A stretch of 46,795 nucleotides of DNA from UBA11540 sp045531755 (GCA_045531755.1 JAZSEP010000102.1:1-46795), one strand, 5' to 3'; positions 23,218 through 32,540 are shown, counted from the first letter of the stretch. Translations and numbers: made by a program. The notes: generated by a model not told the origin, from the letters alone.

Positions 23218-24355
23218 GTTGCGTAAAATACTTTGTACATTGATGGCGTTGGCTGTCGCCCTTTTGCCGTGTATGCACTGCAGTGCAAATACGGTGGATA
23301 CTGACGTGTCGGCACAGGCGGCGGTTTTGATAGATCTCGATAACGGGCGCGTGTATTACGAAAAGAATGCAGACGCCGTGTTGCCTATGGCAAGTACCAC
23401 AAAGATAATGACGGCTTTGGTGGTGCTCGAAAGTGGACTTGACCTCGATAAATACTTCACTGTAGACTCTTCTGCGATTATGGTGGAAGGCTCGTCGATG
23501 GGACTTCAAAAAGGCGACAGGGTGACCCTGCGGACACTCTGTTACGGGATGCTGCTTCCGTCGGGGAACGACGCGGCTAATGCTGCGGCAGTTTACGTAG
23601 GAGGCAGTATCGAGGGCTTTTGTCGGCTTATGAACGAGCGGGCAAGAGAGATGGGCCTTGTCAATACTTGCTTTCAAACCCCGTCGGGACTTGATGATGA
23701 AAACCACCACACCACAGCGAAAGAGCTTGCAACTATTGCGTATCACGCGATGAAGAACGAGGATTTTAAAAGCATCTGCAAATGCATAACCGCATCTGTG
23801 GAATTCGGAAATCCTCCGTATAAAAGAACGCTGTATAACCACAACCGCCTGCTCAGGACCTACGACGGAACAATCGGGGTGAAAACAGGCTTCACCAAAA
23901 AATCGGGCAGATGCTTGGTGTCTGCCGCACAAAGAAACGGTGTTGGGCTCATCTGTGTAACGCTCAACGCCCCAAACGATTGGAATGACCATAAAAGGCT
24001 GTATAACGAAGGTTTTGACACACTTGCACAGCTGGAACTTGATGACGGCTCGGATTACGTGCTCAAGGTTACGGGAGGCACCGTGTCTTCGGTAAATCTT
24101 GCGCCTTCAAAAACTCCCTTGGCAACCCTCTCTGCAGGGGAGCTTGCGAAGGTTAAAAAGACAGTCACTATAGCTCCCTTTGCCTACGCTCCCGTAAAAT
24201 GCGGTGACGTTATGGGCGAGGTAGTGTATACAATAGATTCGACAGAGCTTGCAAGGATTGAGCTTGTCGCAAAAACAGACGTTGAACGGCTTGTTCCCGA
24301 AAAGAATTTGTTTGAAGAATTTTGGGACAGTATATTAAGGCTTATAAAAAAGTAA
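23201..24355 (+). CDS. D-alanyl-D-alanine carboxypeptidase (penicillin-binding protein, S11)
   Basis: A 384-residue secreted D,D-carboxypeptidase of the DacB/DacF kind that trims peptidoglycan pentapeptides. N-terminal signal peptide (about 5-29). The active site is complete: STTK (Ser65-Lys68), SGN (121-123) and KTG (228-230). A C-terminal PBP5-type beta domain (about 285-360) and an amphipathic tail ending LRLIKK suggest membrane attachment. The start is uncertain: ATG 23201 has GAAGGA only 2 bases away, while an in-frame TTG at 23219 follows GGGAGTGG at a better distance. The start region lies in a long hairpin (23161-23217). Confidence 0.94.
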   Translation: MGVVLLLRKILCTLMALAVALLPCMHCSANTVDTDVSAQAAVLIDLDNGRVYYEKNADAVLPMASTTKIMTALVVLESGLDLDKYFTVDSSAIMVEGSSMGLQKGDRVTLRTLCYGMLLPSGNDAANAAAVYVGGSIEGFCRLMNERAREMGLVNTCFQTPSGLDDENHHTTAKELATIAYHAMKNEDFKSICKCITASVEFGNPPYKRTLYNHNRLLRTYDGTIGVKTGFTKKSGRCLVSAAQRNGVGLICVTLNAPNDWNDHKRLYNEGFDTLAQLELDDGSDYVLKVTGGTVSSVNLAPSKTPLATLSAGELAKVKKTVTIAPFAYAPVKCGDVMGEVVYTIDSTELARIELVAKTDVERLVPEKNLFEEFWDSILRLIKK

Positions 24356-24367
24356 AGGTAGATTATT

Positions 24368-25333
24368 ATGGCAGAACTCGGAAAAATAAGGATACAAAAA
24401 GCACTCTCTGATTGCGGATACACCTCAAGAAGAAACGCTGAGGAATTGGTGCGTCAGGGAAGAATAAAAATAAACGGCAGAAAAGCGGAAATAGGTGCTG
24501 CCGTAAACCCTAACCGCGACGTTATTACCGTCGACGGTGAGCGTGTTTATACAGGCGGAAAGAAGACGCGGGTCTACATAGCGCTAAATAAACCGCGCGG
24601 ATACGTGACCTCTCTCAAAGACGAACTTGGCAGAAAAACCGTTGACGAGCTCGTAACCGACGTGGGTACGCGCGTTTATCCCGTGGGACGTCTTGACAAA
24701 AACTCCGAGGGCCTTTTGATAATGACCAATGACGGCGAGTTTGCCAACTTTATGATGCATCCGAAATATAAGGTCGAGAAGGTCTACCGCGTAACGGTAA
24801 AGAATTCTGTATCCGACGAACAGGTGACAGAGCTTGCAAGCGGTGTTGTAATCGATGACCGCAGAACCGAACCCTGTGAGGTTGTTGTGTTTGAAAAGGC
24901 AAACGAGCGCTCGGTTATGCAGATAACCTTGCGCGAGGGCAGAAACCGTCAGATTAGAAAGATGTGCGAGAGCGTGGGACTCACCGTCAGCAGACTGAAG
25001 AGAATTTCCGTAGGTCCCGTAAGACTTGGAGTGCTCCAACCCGGCGAGTACAGATATCTCACCGCAAGGGAGATAGAGCTTTTAACCTCAAGATTTGCTA
25101 CCCAGACCTCGCAGTTCAAACAAGCAGAAAACGTTGCTAATAATAAACCTTCTCGCAATTTCGGAAAAGAGGAACCGAAAAAGAGATATGATAGAAAACC
25201 GCAAAGACCGTCACCAAGCTTTTCCGAAAAACCTAAGCGTAAAAAGTATGACGAATACGACGATTTTGAGGATTACGGAGTATTAAAAAAGAAAAAAAGC
25301 GACAAGTGGTATGACCTCAAGCGAAACAAATGA
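24368..25333 (+). CDS. rluB: 23S rRNA pseudouridine synthase, RluB type
   Basis: Isomerises a uridine in helix 90 of 23S rRNA. An S4 RNA-binding domain (1-60; RIQKALSDCGYTSRRNAEELV) precedes the RsuA-family catalytic domain (about 66-240), with the active Asp110 in GRLDKNSEGLL. The last ~75 residues are a basic and acidic low-complexity tail. Length 321 against ~240-250 for B. subtilis RluB, the excess being this tail. It is last in the scpAB operon, with a terminator 5 bases beyond the stop; the start has AAAGGTAGATT. Confidence 0.95.
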   Translation: MAELGKIRIQKALSDCGYTSRRNAEELVRQGRIKINGRKAEIGAAVNPNRDVITVDGERVYTGGKKTRVYIALNKPRGYVTSLKDELGRKTVDELVTDVGTRVYPVGRLDKNSEGLLIMTNDGEFANFMMHPKYKVEKVYRVTVKNSVSDEQVTELASGVVIDDRRTEPCEVVVFEKANERSVMQITLREGRNRQIRKMCESVGLTVSRLKRISVGPVRLGVLQPGEYRYLTAREIELLTSRFATQTSQFKQAENVANNKPSRNFGKEEPKKRYDRKPQRPSPSFSEKPKRKKYDEYDDFEDYGVLKKKKSDKWYDLKRNK

Positions 25334-25337
25334 CAAG

Positions 25338-25365
25338 AAGGAAAGGGAACACCCCTTTCCTTTTT
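25338..25365 (+). terminator. Terminator of the scpAB-rluB operon
   Basis: A 10-bp stem (AAGGAAAGGG / CCCTTTCCTT) with a 5-base loop, running into TTTTT directly after the rluB stop. Confidence 0.88.
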
Positions 25366-25379
25366 AACGGAGATAGATT

Positions 25380-25757
25380 ATGATAACTATGACCAAAGAA
25401 ACCGACACCCAAAAGCTCAGAAAAATCTGCGAGAACGAGGGCGTCGAATACACCGAAAAGATTATGGCAATAACCGCCATGGATAAAGACGAATTGCTTG
25501 GGTACTCTCTTTTTTCTACAGAGGACAGGCTTTGCTTGATAAATATTTCTACCAACCCGATTTTGTGGAATATTATCGGCGACGGACTTTTTCGGGCGAC
25601 GTTGAACTTCGGTGTTGAAAACGGCATTTACTCTGCAAAAATAGAAAAAAAACTGCTTGAAAGGTTGAAGGGAAGCGTTATTCCGCCTGATAAATCAACC
25701 GAGATAATCGAAGATTGTGAAGCGTTTTTGCAGGATATAAAAAAGTGCGGCAGATAG
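25380..25757 (+). CDS. Unknown 125-residue protein upstream of pcrA
   Basis: Not recognised with confidence. A soluble protein without signal peptide or membrane segment. The order of elements (an acidic N-terminal helix, then YSLFSTEDRLCLINIS, then FRATLNFGVENGI) faintly recalls a shortened acetyltransferase (GNAT) fold, but I see no acetyl-CoA loop. The ATG at 25380 has CGGAGAT; a second ATG three codons later is possible. It lies 12 bases before pcrA and is very likely co-transcribed with it. I see no promoter between the rluB terminator and this gene. Confidence 0.7.
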   Translation: MITMTKETDTQKLRKICENEGVEYTEKIMAITAMDKDELLGYSLFSTEDRLCLINISTNPILWNIIGDGLFRATLNFGVENGIYSAKIEKKLLERLKGSVIPPDKSTEIIEDCEAFLQDIKKCGR

Positions 25758-25769
25758 AACGGAGAAAAT

Positions 25770-28136
25770 ATGAGCGTAGATTATAATAGATTTTTGGAAC
25801 TGAAAAAAGCCGCACTTGGCGCGGTGTTCAAAAGAATGAACGAGATGCAGCGCAAGGCGGTTTTCCAGATTGACGGTCCAATACTGATACTTGCAGGCGC
25901 AGGAAGCGGAAAAACAACGGTCATCGTCAATCGAATAGCTAATATGATAAAATACGGCAATGGCTATAACAGCACCTGTATGCCCGATAGCGTTACAGAA
26001 GACGATATTGCCTTTTTAGAAGAAGCTGCAAAGGGTAACATAACCGACGAGGCGCGCCTGACAAATCTGTGTGCAATGCGCCCTGTGCGCCCTTGGAACA
26101 TACTTGCGATAACCTTCACCAATAAAGCGGCAGGGGAACTTAAAGAAAGACTTGCCGTTATGCTTGGCGAGGACGCAAACGATATCCTTGCAAGCACCTT
26201 TCACTCTGCTTGCGTGCGCATCCTGCGCAGGGATATCGACAAAATCGGCTACGACAAAAAGTTTGGTATCTACGACGCTGACGATAGCTTGCGTGTGGTG
26301 AAGGATATAATTAAAAACTTCAACGTCGATGACAAGATGTTCGCTCCCAAAAGCGTTGCATCTGCAATATCAAGATACAAAGATACGTTGAAAACTCCTC
26401 AGGATGCAATGGCTGAGGCAGGGGTAGACTATCGCAAAAAGGTTATCGCGCAGATCTATCAAGAATATCAAAGAGTGCTTCGCTCGAATACAGCGCTTGA
26501 TTTTGACGATATAATCAGCCTCACCGTTAAGCTTTTTGAAGAGAACCCCGATGTGCTTTCCTACTATCAAAACCGCTTCAGATACATAATGGTGGATGAG
26601 TATCAGGACACAAACCACGCACAGTTCAGACTTGTAGAACTGCTGTCAAAACAGTATAAAAACATCTGTGTCGTGGGCGATGATGACCAGAGTATCTATA
26701 AATTCAGAGGCGCAAATATCGAAAATATCCTCAATTTTGAAGAGCAGTTTGAGGATGCTATGGTAATAAGACTCGAACAAAACTACCGCAGCACCCAGAC
26801 GATACTTGATGCCGCAAACGCCGTTATAGCAAACAACAGCGAGAGAAAGGGCAAAAGCCTCTGGACCGATAATGGAAAAGGCGAGAAGGTGTTCTGGTAC
26901 AGAGCAAGCGACGAGCAAGGAGAGGCGGCGTTTATAGGACAGACCATTCTCGATAACGTCGCAAAAGGCGCAAAATTCTCTGACCATGCGATACTCTACA
27001 GAATGAACTCACTTTCCAACAACCTTGAAAAATACTGTGTGAGGGCGTCCATACCTTATAGGATAATCGGAGGTCACCGCTTCTATGAGCGTAAGGAAAT
27101 AAAGGACGTTTTGGCGTATCTGCAGGTAATCAACAATCCTGCCGACGACCTCAGACTCAAACGCATCATAAATGAACCCAAAAGAGGAATCGGAGATGCG
27201 ACCGTAGAGGCGGCACAGCGCATAGCGAGCGGATTGGGAATAAGTCTGTTCGAGGTTATGAGCAATGCAAAAAACTATGCGGACCTTTCGAGGAAGGGAA
27301 ATGCACTTGAGGATTTTTGCAAAATGCTGTCAAACCTTATGGAAAAGGCAGACGAGATACCGCTGTATGAGCTTTTGGAGCTCGTTCTCGAAAACAGCAC
27401 CTACCGCACCTACCTCAAAGCGCAGGGTGACGAGGGACTCACAAGACTTGAGAACGTTGACGAGCTTATGTCCAATATAAAGAAATATTGTGAAGAAAAC
27501 GACGAGCCGTCTTTGGCAGGATTTTTGGAAGAGGTATCACTCTTCACCGAGCTTGATAACTACGACCCCGATGCTGACAGTATAACGATGATGACCATAC
27601 ATTCTGCAAAGGGACTTGAGTTTCCGTACGTCTTTATCAACGGTATGGAGGACAATATCTTCCCCGGAGTGCAGTCAATGTTCAGCCAGTCAGAACTCGA
27701 GGAAGAGAGAAGACTTGCATACGTTGCGATAACGAGAGCAAAAAAACAGCTCTATATCACAAACGCGCAAACGAGAATGCTCTACGGCTCTACCCAACGG
27801 AACGTGCCGTCAATGTTCTTGCGCGAGATACCAAAGTCACTTATCGATTGCGAAGATGCCGCGAAGACCGCAATGTCGGTGTCACAAACGATAGTGCATA
27901 AGCCTACTTCGTCCTATACTCCGAGCTTTGCAAGAGGTGTTGGAACGCATACTGCTCCAAAAGCACCGGCGGCAAGCTACAAAAGCGGTCAGATTGTAAG
28001 CCACAAAACCTTTGGACGCGGAATGATTATAACCGTTACCAAGATGGGCAACGACAATCTGTTGGAAATCGCTTTTGAAAACGCAGGGACGAAGAAGCTT
28101 ATGAGCAATTTCGCCCGACTCGAGATAATAGAATGA
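25770..28136 (+). CDS. pcrA: ATP-dependent DNA helicase PcrA/UvrD type
   Basis: Superfamily 1A 3'-5' helicase for repair, plasmid replication and removal of recombinase or polymerase. Motifs in order: AGAGSGKTT (42-50), ILAITFTNKAAGELK (motif Ia), VDEYQDTN (275-282), GDDDQSIYKFRGA, QNYRST, and TIHSAKGLEFPYVF followed by RRLAYVAITRAKK. Length 788 is slightly above the usual ~720-740 because of an insertion of about 35 residues between motifs I and Ia (about 60-105). The C-terminal RNA polymerase-binding Tudor-like end is present (GQIVSHKTFGRGMI). The start has CGGAGAAAAT. Confidence 0.96.
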   Translation: MSVDYNRFLELKKAALGAVFKRMNEMQRKAVFQIDGPILILAGAGSGKTTVIVNRIANMIKYGNGYNSTCMPDSVTEDDIAFLEEAAKGNITDEARLTNLCAMRPVRPWNILAITFTNKAAGELKERLAVMLGEDANDILASTFHSACVRILRRDIDKIGYDKKFGIYDADDSLRVVKDIIKNFNVDDKMFAPKSVASAISRYKDTLKTPQDAMAEAGVDYRKKVIAQIYQEYQRVLRSNTALDFDDIISLTVKLFEENPDVLSYYQNRFRYIMVDEYQDTNHAQFRLVELLSKQYKNICVVGDDDQSIYKFRGANIENILNFEEQFEDAMVIRLEQNYRSTQTILDAANAVIANNSERKGKSLWTDNGKGEKVFWYRASDEQGEAAFIGQTILDNVAKGAKFSDHAILYRMNSLSNNLEKYCVRASIPYRIIGGHRFYERKEIKDVLAYLQVINNPADDLRLKRIINEPKRGIGDATVEAAQRIASGLGISLFEVMSNAKNYADLSRKGNALEDFCKMLSNLMEKADEIPLYELLELVLENSTYRTYLKAQGDEGLTRLENVDELMSNIKKYCEENDEPSLAGFLEEVSLFTELDNYDPDADSITMMTIHSAKGLEFPYVFINGMEDNIFPGVQSMFSQSELEEERRLAYVAITRAKKQLYITNAQTRMLYGSTQRNVPSMFLREIPKSLIDCEDAAKTAMSVSQTIVHKPTSSYTPSFARGVGTHTAPKAPAASYKSGQIVSHKTFGRGMIITVTKMGNDNLLEIAFENAGTKKLMSNFARLEIIE

Positions 28137-28144
28137 AAATTTTG

Positions 28145-28174
28145 AAAATAACCGCCGTTTTGGCGGTTATTTTT
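28145..28174 (+). terminator. Terminator of pcrA
   Basis: A 12-bp stem (AAAATAACCGCC / GGCGGTTATTTT) with a 5-base loop; the 3' arm merges into TTTTT. It begins 9 bases after the stop codon. Confidence 0.9.
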
Positions 28175-28194
28175 GTGTGAAGGCTGTAAAAATG

Positions 28195-28203
28195 TGGTAT
28201 ACT
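28195..28203 (+). promoter_or_regulatory. Extended -10 promoter of the NAD(P)HX repair gene
   Basis: TGGTATACT (TGn plus -10 TATACT, 28198-28203), about 30 bases before the GTG start. The -35 position (28175-28180) reads GTGTGA and is weak. Confidence 0.45.
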
Positions 28204-28234
28204 GAATATATAAAACGAAAATGGCGGTGGGCTT

Positions 28235-29779
28235 GTGGAAAAGATATTCACCTCAAGGGAAATGAAACAGATAGAGGCTATGTCAAACAGCGAGGGTATG
28301 ACCTATATGCGCCTGATGGAAAATGCAGGAAGCGCTGCATATAACGTCCTCAGAAAACAGTATGGCATAACCTCGGGCAAGGTTGTTGTCCTCTGCGGAA
28401 ATGGAAATAACGGAGGAGACGGCTTTGTCGTCGCACGAAAGCTCTATGATAACGGAATCGACTGCGCTGTTGTTCTTGTCAGCGGAGAGCCCAAAACAGT
28501 TGAGGCTATCTCTATGTACAATCGTGTTCGTGAAAGAGATATAGCGGTTGTTGACTTCGAAAAAGAGACGAAAACTGCATATCTGGCAATCAGTCAAAGT
28601 GACGTGGTGGTGGATGCCGTCTATGGAACGGGCTTTCACGGGAAACTCAAATATAACGTGAAGGAACTGTTCAGCTTTGTAAACAACGTAGGAAAGAGAA
28701 CGTTTTCTCTCGATGTTCCAAGCGGTATGAACGCCGACGATGCCTGCGTAGAAGAAGTTTGTATACAGCCAAACGGGACGGTAGTCTTTGCTGCATACAA
28801 GCCGGCACACAAGCTCGGAAAAACCAAGGAAATGTGCGGTGAACAGACCCTTGTAGATATAGGCATTGACCCAAAGCTCTATAACAGTATTCCTTTGAGT
28901 ATCAGCGTTATGAACGAGGAGTCTGTATCACAGATGTTGAAAAAACGCTCGCCGTTTGGGAACAAAGGAACGTTTGGAAAGCTCCTCGATATATCGGGAA
29001 GTTTTGGAATGTCGGGCGCTGCGGCAATGTCGGTAATGTCTGCTATGCGAAGCGGTGTGGGACTTGCAACGTTAGCTACAACACAAAGACTTGCCGAAAA
29101 TCTGATTCCGCTTTTGCTTGAATGTACGATGTTACCGCTGAAAGAAACCGAAAACGGAAACATTTCTGCCGAAAATGCAGAAAGAATACTGAAAACGGCA
29201 GAAAGCTATTCTGCAATTCTTGTCGGTTGCGGTATGGGAAATAACGAAGACACGCGAAAAATAGTTGAAAGACTTGTAAACGAACAAGAAAAAACGATAG
29301 TAATAGATGCCGATGGAATAAACGTCCTTTCACAGAGCATAAATATATTAAAGGAATCAAAGGCGGATATCATATTAACACCCCATATAGGCGAGTTCGC
29401 AAGGCTTATCGGTACAAGCGTTGAAGAGGTCAAAAACCGCAGGTTCGGGCTTGCACGTGATTTTGCAACCGAATATAACGTGACCTTGGTGCTGAAGGAC
29501 AGCACAACCCTCATCGCAACTCCCGATTCAAAACTGCTGATAAACTGTAATGCAAACAGCGGACTTGCAAAGGGCGGAAGCGGAGACATGCTTGCAGGTA
29601 TAATAGCATCCTTCTGCGCACAGGGCTATTCGCCCGAAACCGCTTCGGCTTTGGGAGTGTATATCCATATGACTGCGGCGGCAATTTCAGCAGCAAGACT
29701 TGGAGAACACAGTATGCTCGCGAGAGATGTGATAGACGATATTGCCTTTGCTTTCAAAAAAATCGAAGGTAAGGGGTAA
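28235..29779 (+). CDS. nnr: Bifunctional NAD(P)H-hydrate epimerase / ADP-dependent dehydratase
   Basis: Repairs damaged NAD(P)HX. The N-terminal epimerase domain (about 1-215, YjeF_N) has GNGNNGGDGFVVAR and a VDAVYGTGFHGK segment; the C-terminal dehydratase domain (about 235-514, YjeF_C) has GSFGMSGAAAMSVMSAMRSG-like text, TPHIGEFARL and the nucleotide-binding ending NANSGLAKGGSGDMLAGII. Length 514 is typical of the fused bacterial enzyme. The GTG start at 28235 gives the usual N-terminus (residues KIFTSREMKQIE). It is followed after 11 bases by a lipoprotein gene. Confidence 0.95.
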   Translation: MEKIFTSREMKQIEAMSNSEGMTYMRLMENAGSAAYNVLRKQYGITSGKVVVLCGNGNNGGDGFVVARKLYDNGIDCAVVLVSGEPKTVEAISMYNRVRERDIAVVDFEKETKTAYLAISQSDVVVDAVYGTGFHGKLKYNVKELFSFVNNVGKRTFSLDVPSGMNADDACVEEVCIQPNGTVVFAAYKPAHKLGKTKEMCGEQTLVDIGIDPKLYNSIPLSISVMNEESVSQMLKKRSPFGNKGTFGKLLDISGSFGMSGAAAMSVMSAMRSGVGLATLATTQRLAENLIPLLLECTMLPLKETENGNISAENAERILKTAESYSAILVGCGMGNNEDTRKIVERLVNEQEKTIVIDADGINVLSQSINILKESKADIILTPHIGEFARLIGTSVEEVKNRRFGLARDFATEYNVTLVLKDSTTLIATPDSKLLINCNANSGLAKGGSGDMLAGIIASFCAQGYSPETASALGVYIHMTAAAISAARLGEHSMLARDVIDDIAFAFKKIEGKG

Positions 29780-29790
29780 CGACTGTTACG

Positions 29791-30336
29791 ATGAAAAAAC
29801 TGTTGGCGATGCTGTTGTCTGCAGGCGTTATAATTTCGCTTTGCGCCTGTACGAGCGAAGACAAAAAACTGACGGAAAACGATGAAGGACTCAAGCAAAT
29901 ATCCCAAAAATACGAAAACCAATACCAAACGACAGCCAATATTGAATACAACGGGACAACGATAAAGGTCAATATGGAAAAAACAGAGGAAGGCTCCACC
30001 AAGGTCGACTTTCTGGAGCCCGCAATGCTGAAGGGTATGACCTTTGAGGTTTCGGAGGATAATATCGAGGTCGGATACTTGGGTATGCATTTTAACATTG
30101 ACCCGAATAACCTTTCTTCGAGCATCATCGTTTCCACTATCGTCAGCACCTTTAACACAATGGCTTCGGGCAGCGGAATTACCGCAGAGGTTGACGGAAG
30201 CGCACTAAACGTAATGGGAACCACGAACAACGCTAATTTCCTGTTGGTTTTGGATAAAAACAGCGGAAATGCCCTTAAATTAGAAATCCCGTCAATGAAT
30301 CTGGTTGCCGAATTTGATAGCTTTACGTTAAATTAA
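29791..30336 (+). CDS. Predicted lipoprotein downstream of the NAD(P)HX repair gene
   Basis: A 181-residue predicted lipoprotein; the signal peptide (MKKLLAMLLSAGVIISLCAC) has a lipobox with Cys20. The mature part is beta-rich and loosely resembles LolA-like outer-layer lipid-binding folds found in Clostridia (TTANIEYNGTTIKVNMEKTEEG region, then a central Ser/Thr-rich stretch). Function unknown. The Shine-Dalgarno AAGGGG (29771-29776) is 14 bases from the ATG, with a small 5-bp hairpin between them that would shorten the effective distance. It ends at a strong terminator. Confidence 0.82.
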   Translation: MKKLLAMLLSAGVIISLCACTSEDKKLTENDEGLKQISQKYENQYQTTANIEYNGTTIKVNMEKTEEGSTKVDFLEPAMLKGMTFEVSEDNIEVGYLGMHFNIDPNNLSSSIIVSTIVSTFNTMASGSGITAEVDGSALNVMGTTNNANFLLVLDKNSGNALKLEIPSMNLVAEFDSFTLN

Positions 30337-30339
30337 AAA

Positions 30340-30373
30340 GACACCGCACAATTTTGTGCGGTGTCAGTTTTTT
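30340..30373 (+). terminator. Terminator after the NAD(P)HX repair/lipoprotein unit
   Basis: A perfect 10-bp stem (GACACCGCAC / GTGCGGTGTC), 6-base loop, then AGTTTTTT. Confidence 0.92.
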
Positions 30374-30417
30374 GTTGTGAAATACCTTTATGCCACTTGT
30401 GTTTTAAACGATGATTG

Positions 30418-32511
30418 CTATTTTACCCCAAACAAAAGGTCGCCATAAGATGGGTAGGGCCAGTATTCAGCTGAAGTGATGGTTTCGAGCTCGTCAACGT
30501 ATTTTCTCAGTTCATTCATCGCAGGGATTACAATGTCTTTAAAGCCTTTTGCAGTTTCGTGCGCGCCTTGAATCGATTTCAAATCGTCAACAGCTTTTTC
30601 AAGTGTTTTCGTGCTTGTATAAACCTTTCCCGTGAGGTCGGAAAGACGCTCTACCGTTTCGGTTTCATAGCTGCAATCAGCACAAGCAATAAAGGATTTC
30701 TTTGACATGGCAGCGCCTGCAAGGTCGCCGGTGTATCTGCTGACGGCAGGAAGAATGTCCTTCTTGACCATATCGAGCATTGTCAAAGCTTCAATGTTTA
30801 TTATCTTGCAGTAGTTTTCAAGCAAAATCTCAAAACGTGAGCGAAGCTCAGTTTCGCTGAAGACCTTGTGACAGGTGAAAAGCTCGATGTTCTTTTCGTG
30901 AAGGAGATAGGGCAGACAGTCAGGTGTTGTTCTCAGATTGAGAAGTCCGCGTTTCTCTGCCTCTTTTGTCCAGGCATCGTCATATCCGTTTCCGTTGAAT
31001 ATTATGCGCTTGTGTTGCTTTATTGTGTTAACGATAAGTGTGTGCAGGTCGTTGTTGAAATCGGTACTGCTTTCCAATGTATCCGCAAACTGTCTTAAGG
31101 ATTCAGCCACGGTAGTGTTGATAACTACGTTGCAGTCGGCTATTGAAGCAGATGAACCGAGCATACGGAATTCAAACTTGTTTCCTGTGAATGCAAACGG
31201 AGAGGTGCGGTTTCTGTCAGTCGTGTCTTTAGGAAATCTCGGCAGAACGTGAACGCCGATTTTCATCTGTACCGTTTCTTTTGCATCGTATACAGAGCCC
31301 GTTTCAAGTGCTTCAAGAATTTCGTTTAACTCATCACCCAGGAACATTGAAACAACAGCAGGCGGAGCTTCGTTGGCACCAAGACGGTGGTCGTTTCCTG
31401 CCGAAGCGACGGAGATTCTCAAAAGGTCCTGATACTCGTCAACTGCCTTTATAACGGCGCAGAGGAATAGCAAAAACTGTGCGTTTTCATAGGGGGTGTC
31501 ACCTGGCTCAAGAAGATTTGCGCCCGTGCTTGTGGAGATAGACCAGTTGTTGTGCTTTCCGCTTCCGTTGACGCCTGCAAAGGGCTTTTCGTGCAAAAGA
31601 CAAACAAGACCGTGCTTTCTTGCAACCTTCTGCATAATCTCCATAGTGAGCTGATTGTGGTCGGTGGAGATATTGGTGGTTGTGAAGATGGGGGCGAGCT
31701 CGTGCTGCGCGGGAGCAGCTTCATTGTGCTCCGTTTTCGCAAGAACACCGAGGTCCCACAGCTCTTTATCGAGGTCTCTCATAAACGCTGCAACACGCGG
31801 TTTTATTGCTCCGAAGTAATGGTCGTCAAGCTCCTGTCCCTTTGGAGCCTTTGCGCCAAAAAGGGTGCGCCCTGTGTATATCAAATCCTTGCGCTTTTCG
31901 AATATCTCGCGGTCCACGAGAAAATACTCCTGTTCGGGACCGACGGTAGTCTTAACCGAAGCGACAGCTTCATTGCCGAAAAGCTTGAGTATCCTCATAA
32001 CCTGACGGTTAACAGCTTCCATAGAACGAAGAAGAGGAGTTTTCGCATCAAGAGCCTCGCCGCCGTAGGAGCAAAAAGCGGTGGGTATGCAAAGTGTATC
32101 TTCTTTTATGAAGGCGTACGAGGTGGGGTCCCAGGCGGTATATCCTCTTGCTTCAAAGGTCGCGCGAAGACCGCCGGAAGGAAAGCTCGAAGCATCGGAT
32201 TCACCGCGGACAAGCTCTTTTCCGGAGAATTCCATGATAACTCTTCCGTCTTCAACAGGGGATATAAAACCGTCGTGCTTTTCAGCGGTGATGCCTGTCA
32301 AAGGCTGGAACCAGTGGGTGTAGTGGGTAGCACCCTTTTCTATAGCCCAGTCCTTCATAGCATTTGCAACAACGTTAGCAACGTTTATATCAAGACGGCG
32401 TCCGTCCTTGATTGTTTTTTGCATCGCTTTGTAGGTTTCTTTTGGAAGACGTTCCTTCATAACGGTGTCGTTAAACACCATACAGCCAAATCTCTCCGAA
32501 ATTTTGCTCAT
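30418..32511 (-). CDS. glnN: Glutamine synthetase type III
   Basis: Makes glutamine from glutamate, ammonia and ATP in the cytosol. The 697-residue length is typical of the GSIII class (against ~440-470 for GSI). Visible motifs are TVGPEQEYFLVD (catalytic glutamates), KTEHNEAAPAQHELAPIF, FAGVNGSGKHNNWS, NDHRLGANEAPPA and NRTSPFAFTGNKFEFRMLG. The start at 32511 has AAAGGAGCG upstream. It is transcribed alone from a strong promoter with a hairpin leader, and an AraC regulator gene lies upstream on the same strand. Confidence 0.97.
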   Translation of the reverse strand: MSKISERFGCMVFNDTVMKERLPKETYKAMQKTIKDGRRLDINVANVVANAMKDWAIEKGATHYTHWFQPLTGITAEKHDGFISPVEDGRVIMEFSGKELVRGESDASSFPSGGLRATFEARGYTAWDPTSYAFIKEDTLCIPTAFCSYGGEALDAKTPLLRSMEAVNRQVMRILKLFGNEAVASVKTTVGPEQEYFLVDREIFEKRKDLIYTGRTLFGAKAPKGQELDDHYFGAIKPRVAAFMRDLDKELWDLGVLAKTEHNEAAPAQHELAPIFTTTNISTDHNQLTMEIMQKVARKHGLVCLLHEKPFAGVNGSGKHNNWSISTSTGANLLEPGDTPYENAQFLLFLCAVIKAVDEYQDLLRISVASAGNDHRLGANEAPPAVVSMFLGDELNEILEALETGSVYDAKETVQMKIGVHVLPRFPKDTTDRNRTSPFAFTGNKFEFRMLGSSASIADCNVVINTTVAESLRQFADTLESSTDFNNDLHTLIVNTIKQHKRIIFNGNGYDDAWTKEAEKRGLLNLRTTPDCLPYLLHEKNIELFTCHKVFSETELRSRFEILLENYCKIINIEALTMLDMVKKDILPAVSRYTGDLAGAAMSKKSFIACADCSYETETVERLSDLTGKVYTSTKTLEKAVDDLKSIQGAHETAKGFKDIVIPAMNELRKYVDELETITSAEYWPYPSYGDLLFGVK

Positions 32512-32523
32512 TGCAGTCGCTCC

Positions 32524-32537
32524 TTTGAATATTCAAA
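32524..32537 (-). promoter_or_regulatory. Perfect palindrome at the glnN ribosome binding site
   Basis: TTTGAATATTCAAA is a perfect 14-base palindrome whose last three bases belong to the AAAGGAG Shine-Dalgarno sequence of glnN. It may be an operator or a small hairpin. Confidence 0.4.
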
Positions 32538-32540
32538 CAA

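Noticed and set aside
22883..23992. A 369-codon open frame on the minus strand
   Set aside because: It lies opposite ytfJ and the D,D-carboxypeptidase, which have clear family motifs, and its product is rich in His, Arg and Cys with no recognisable domain.
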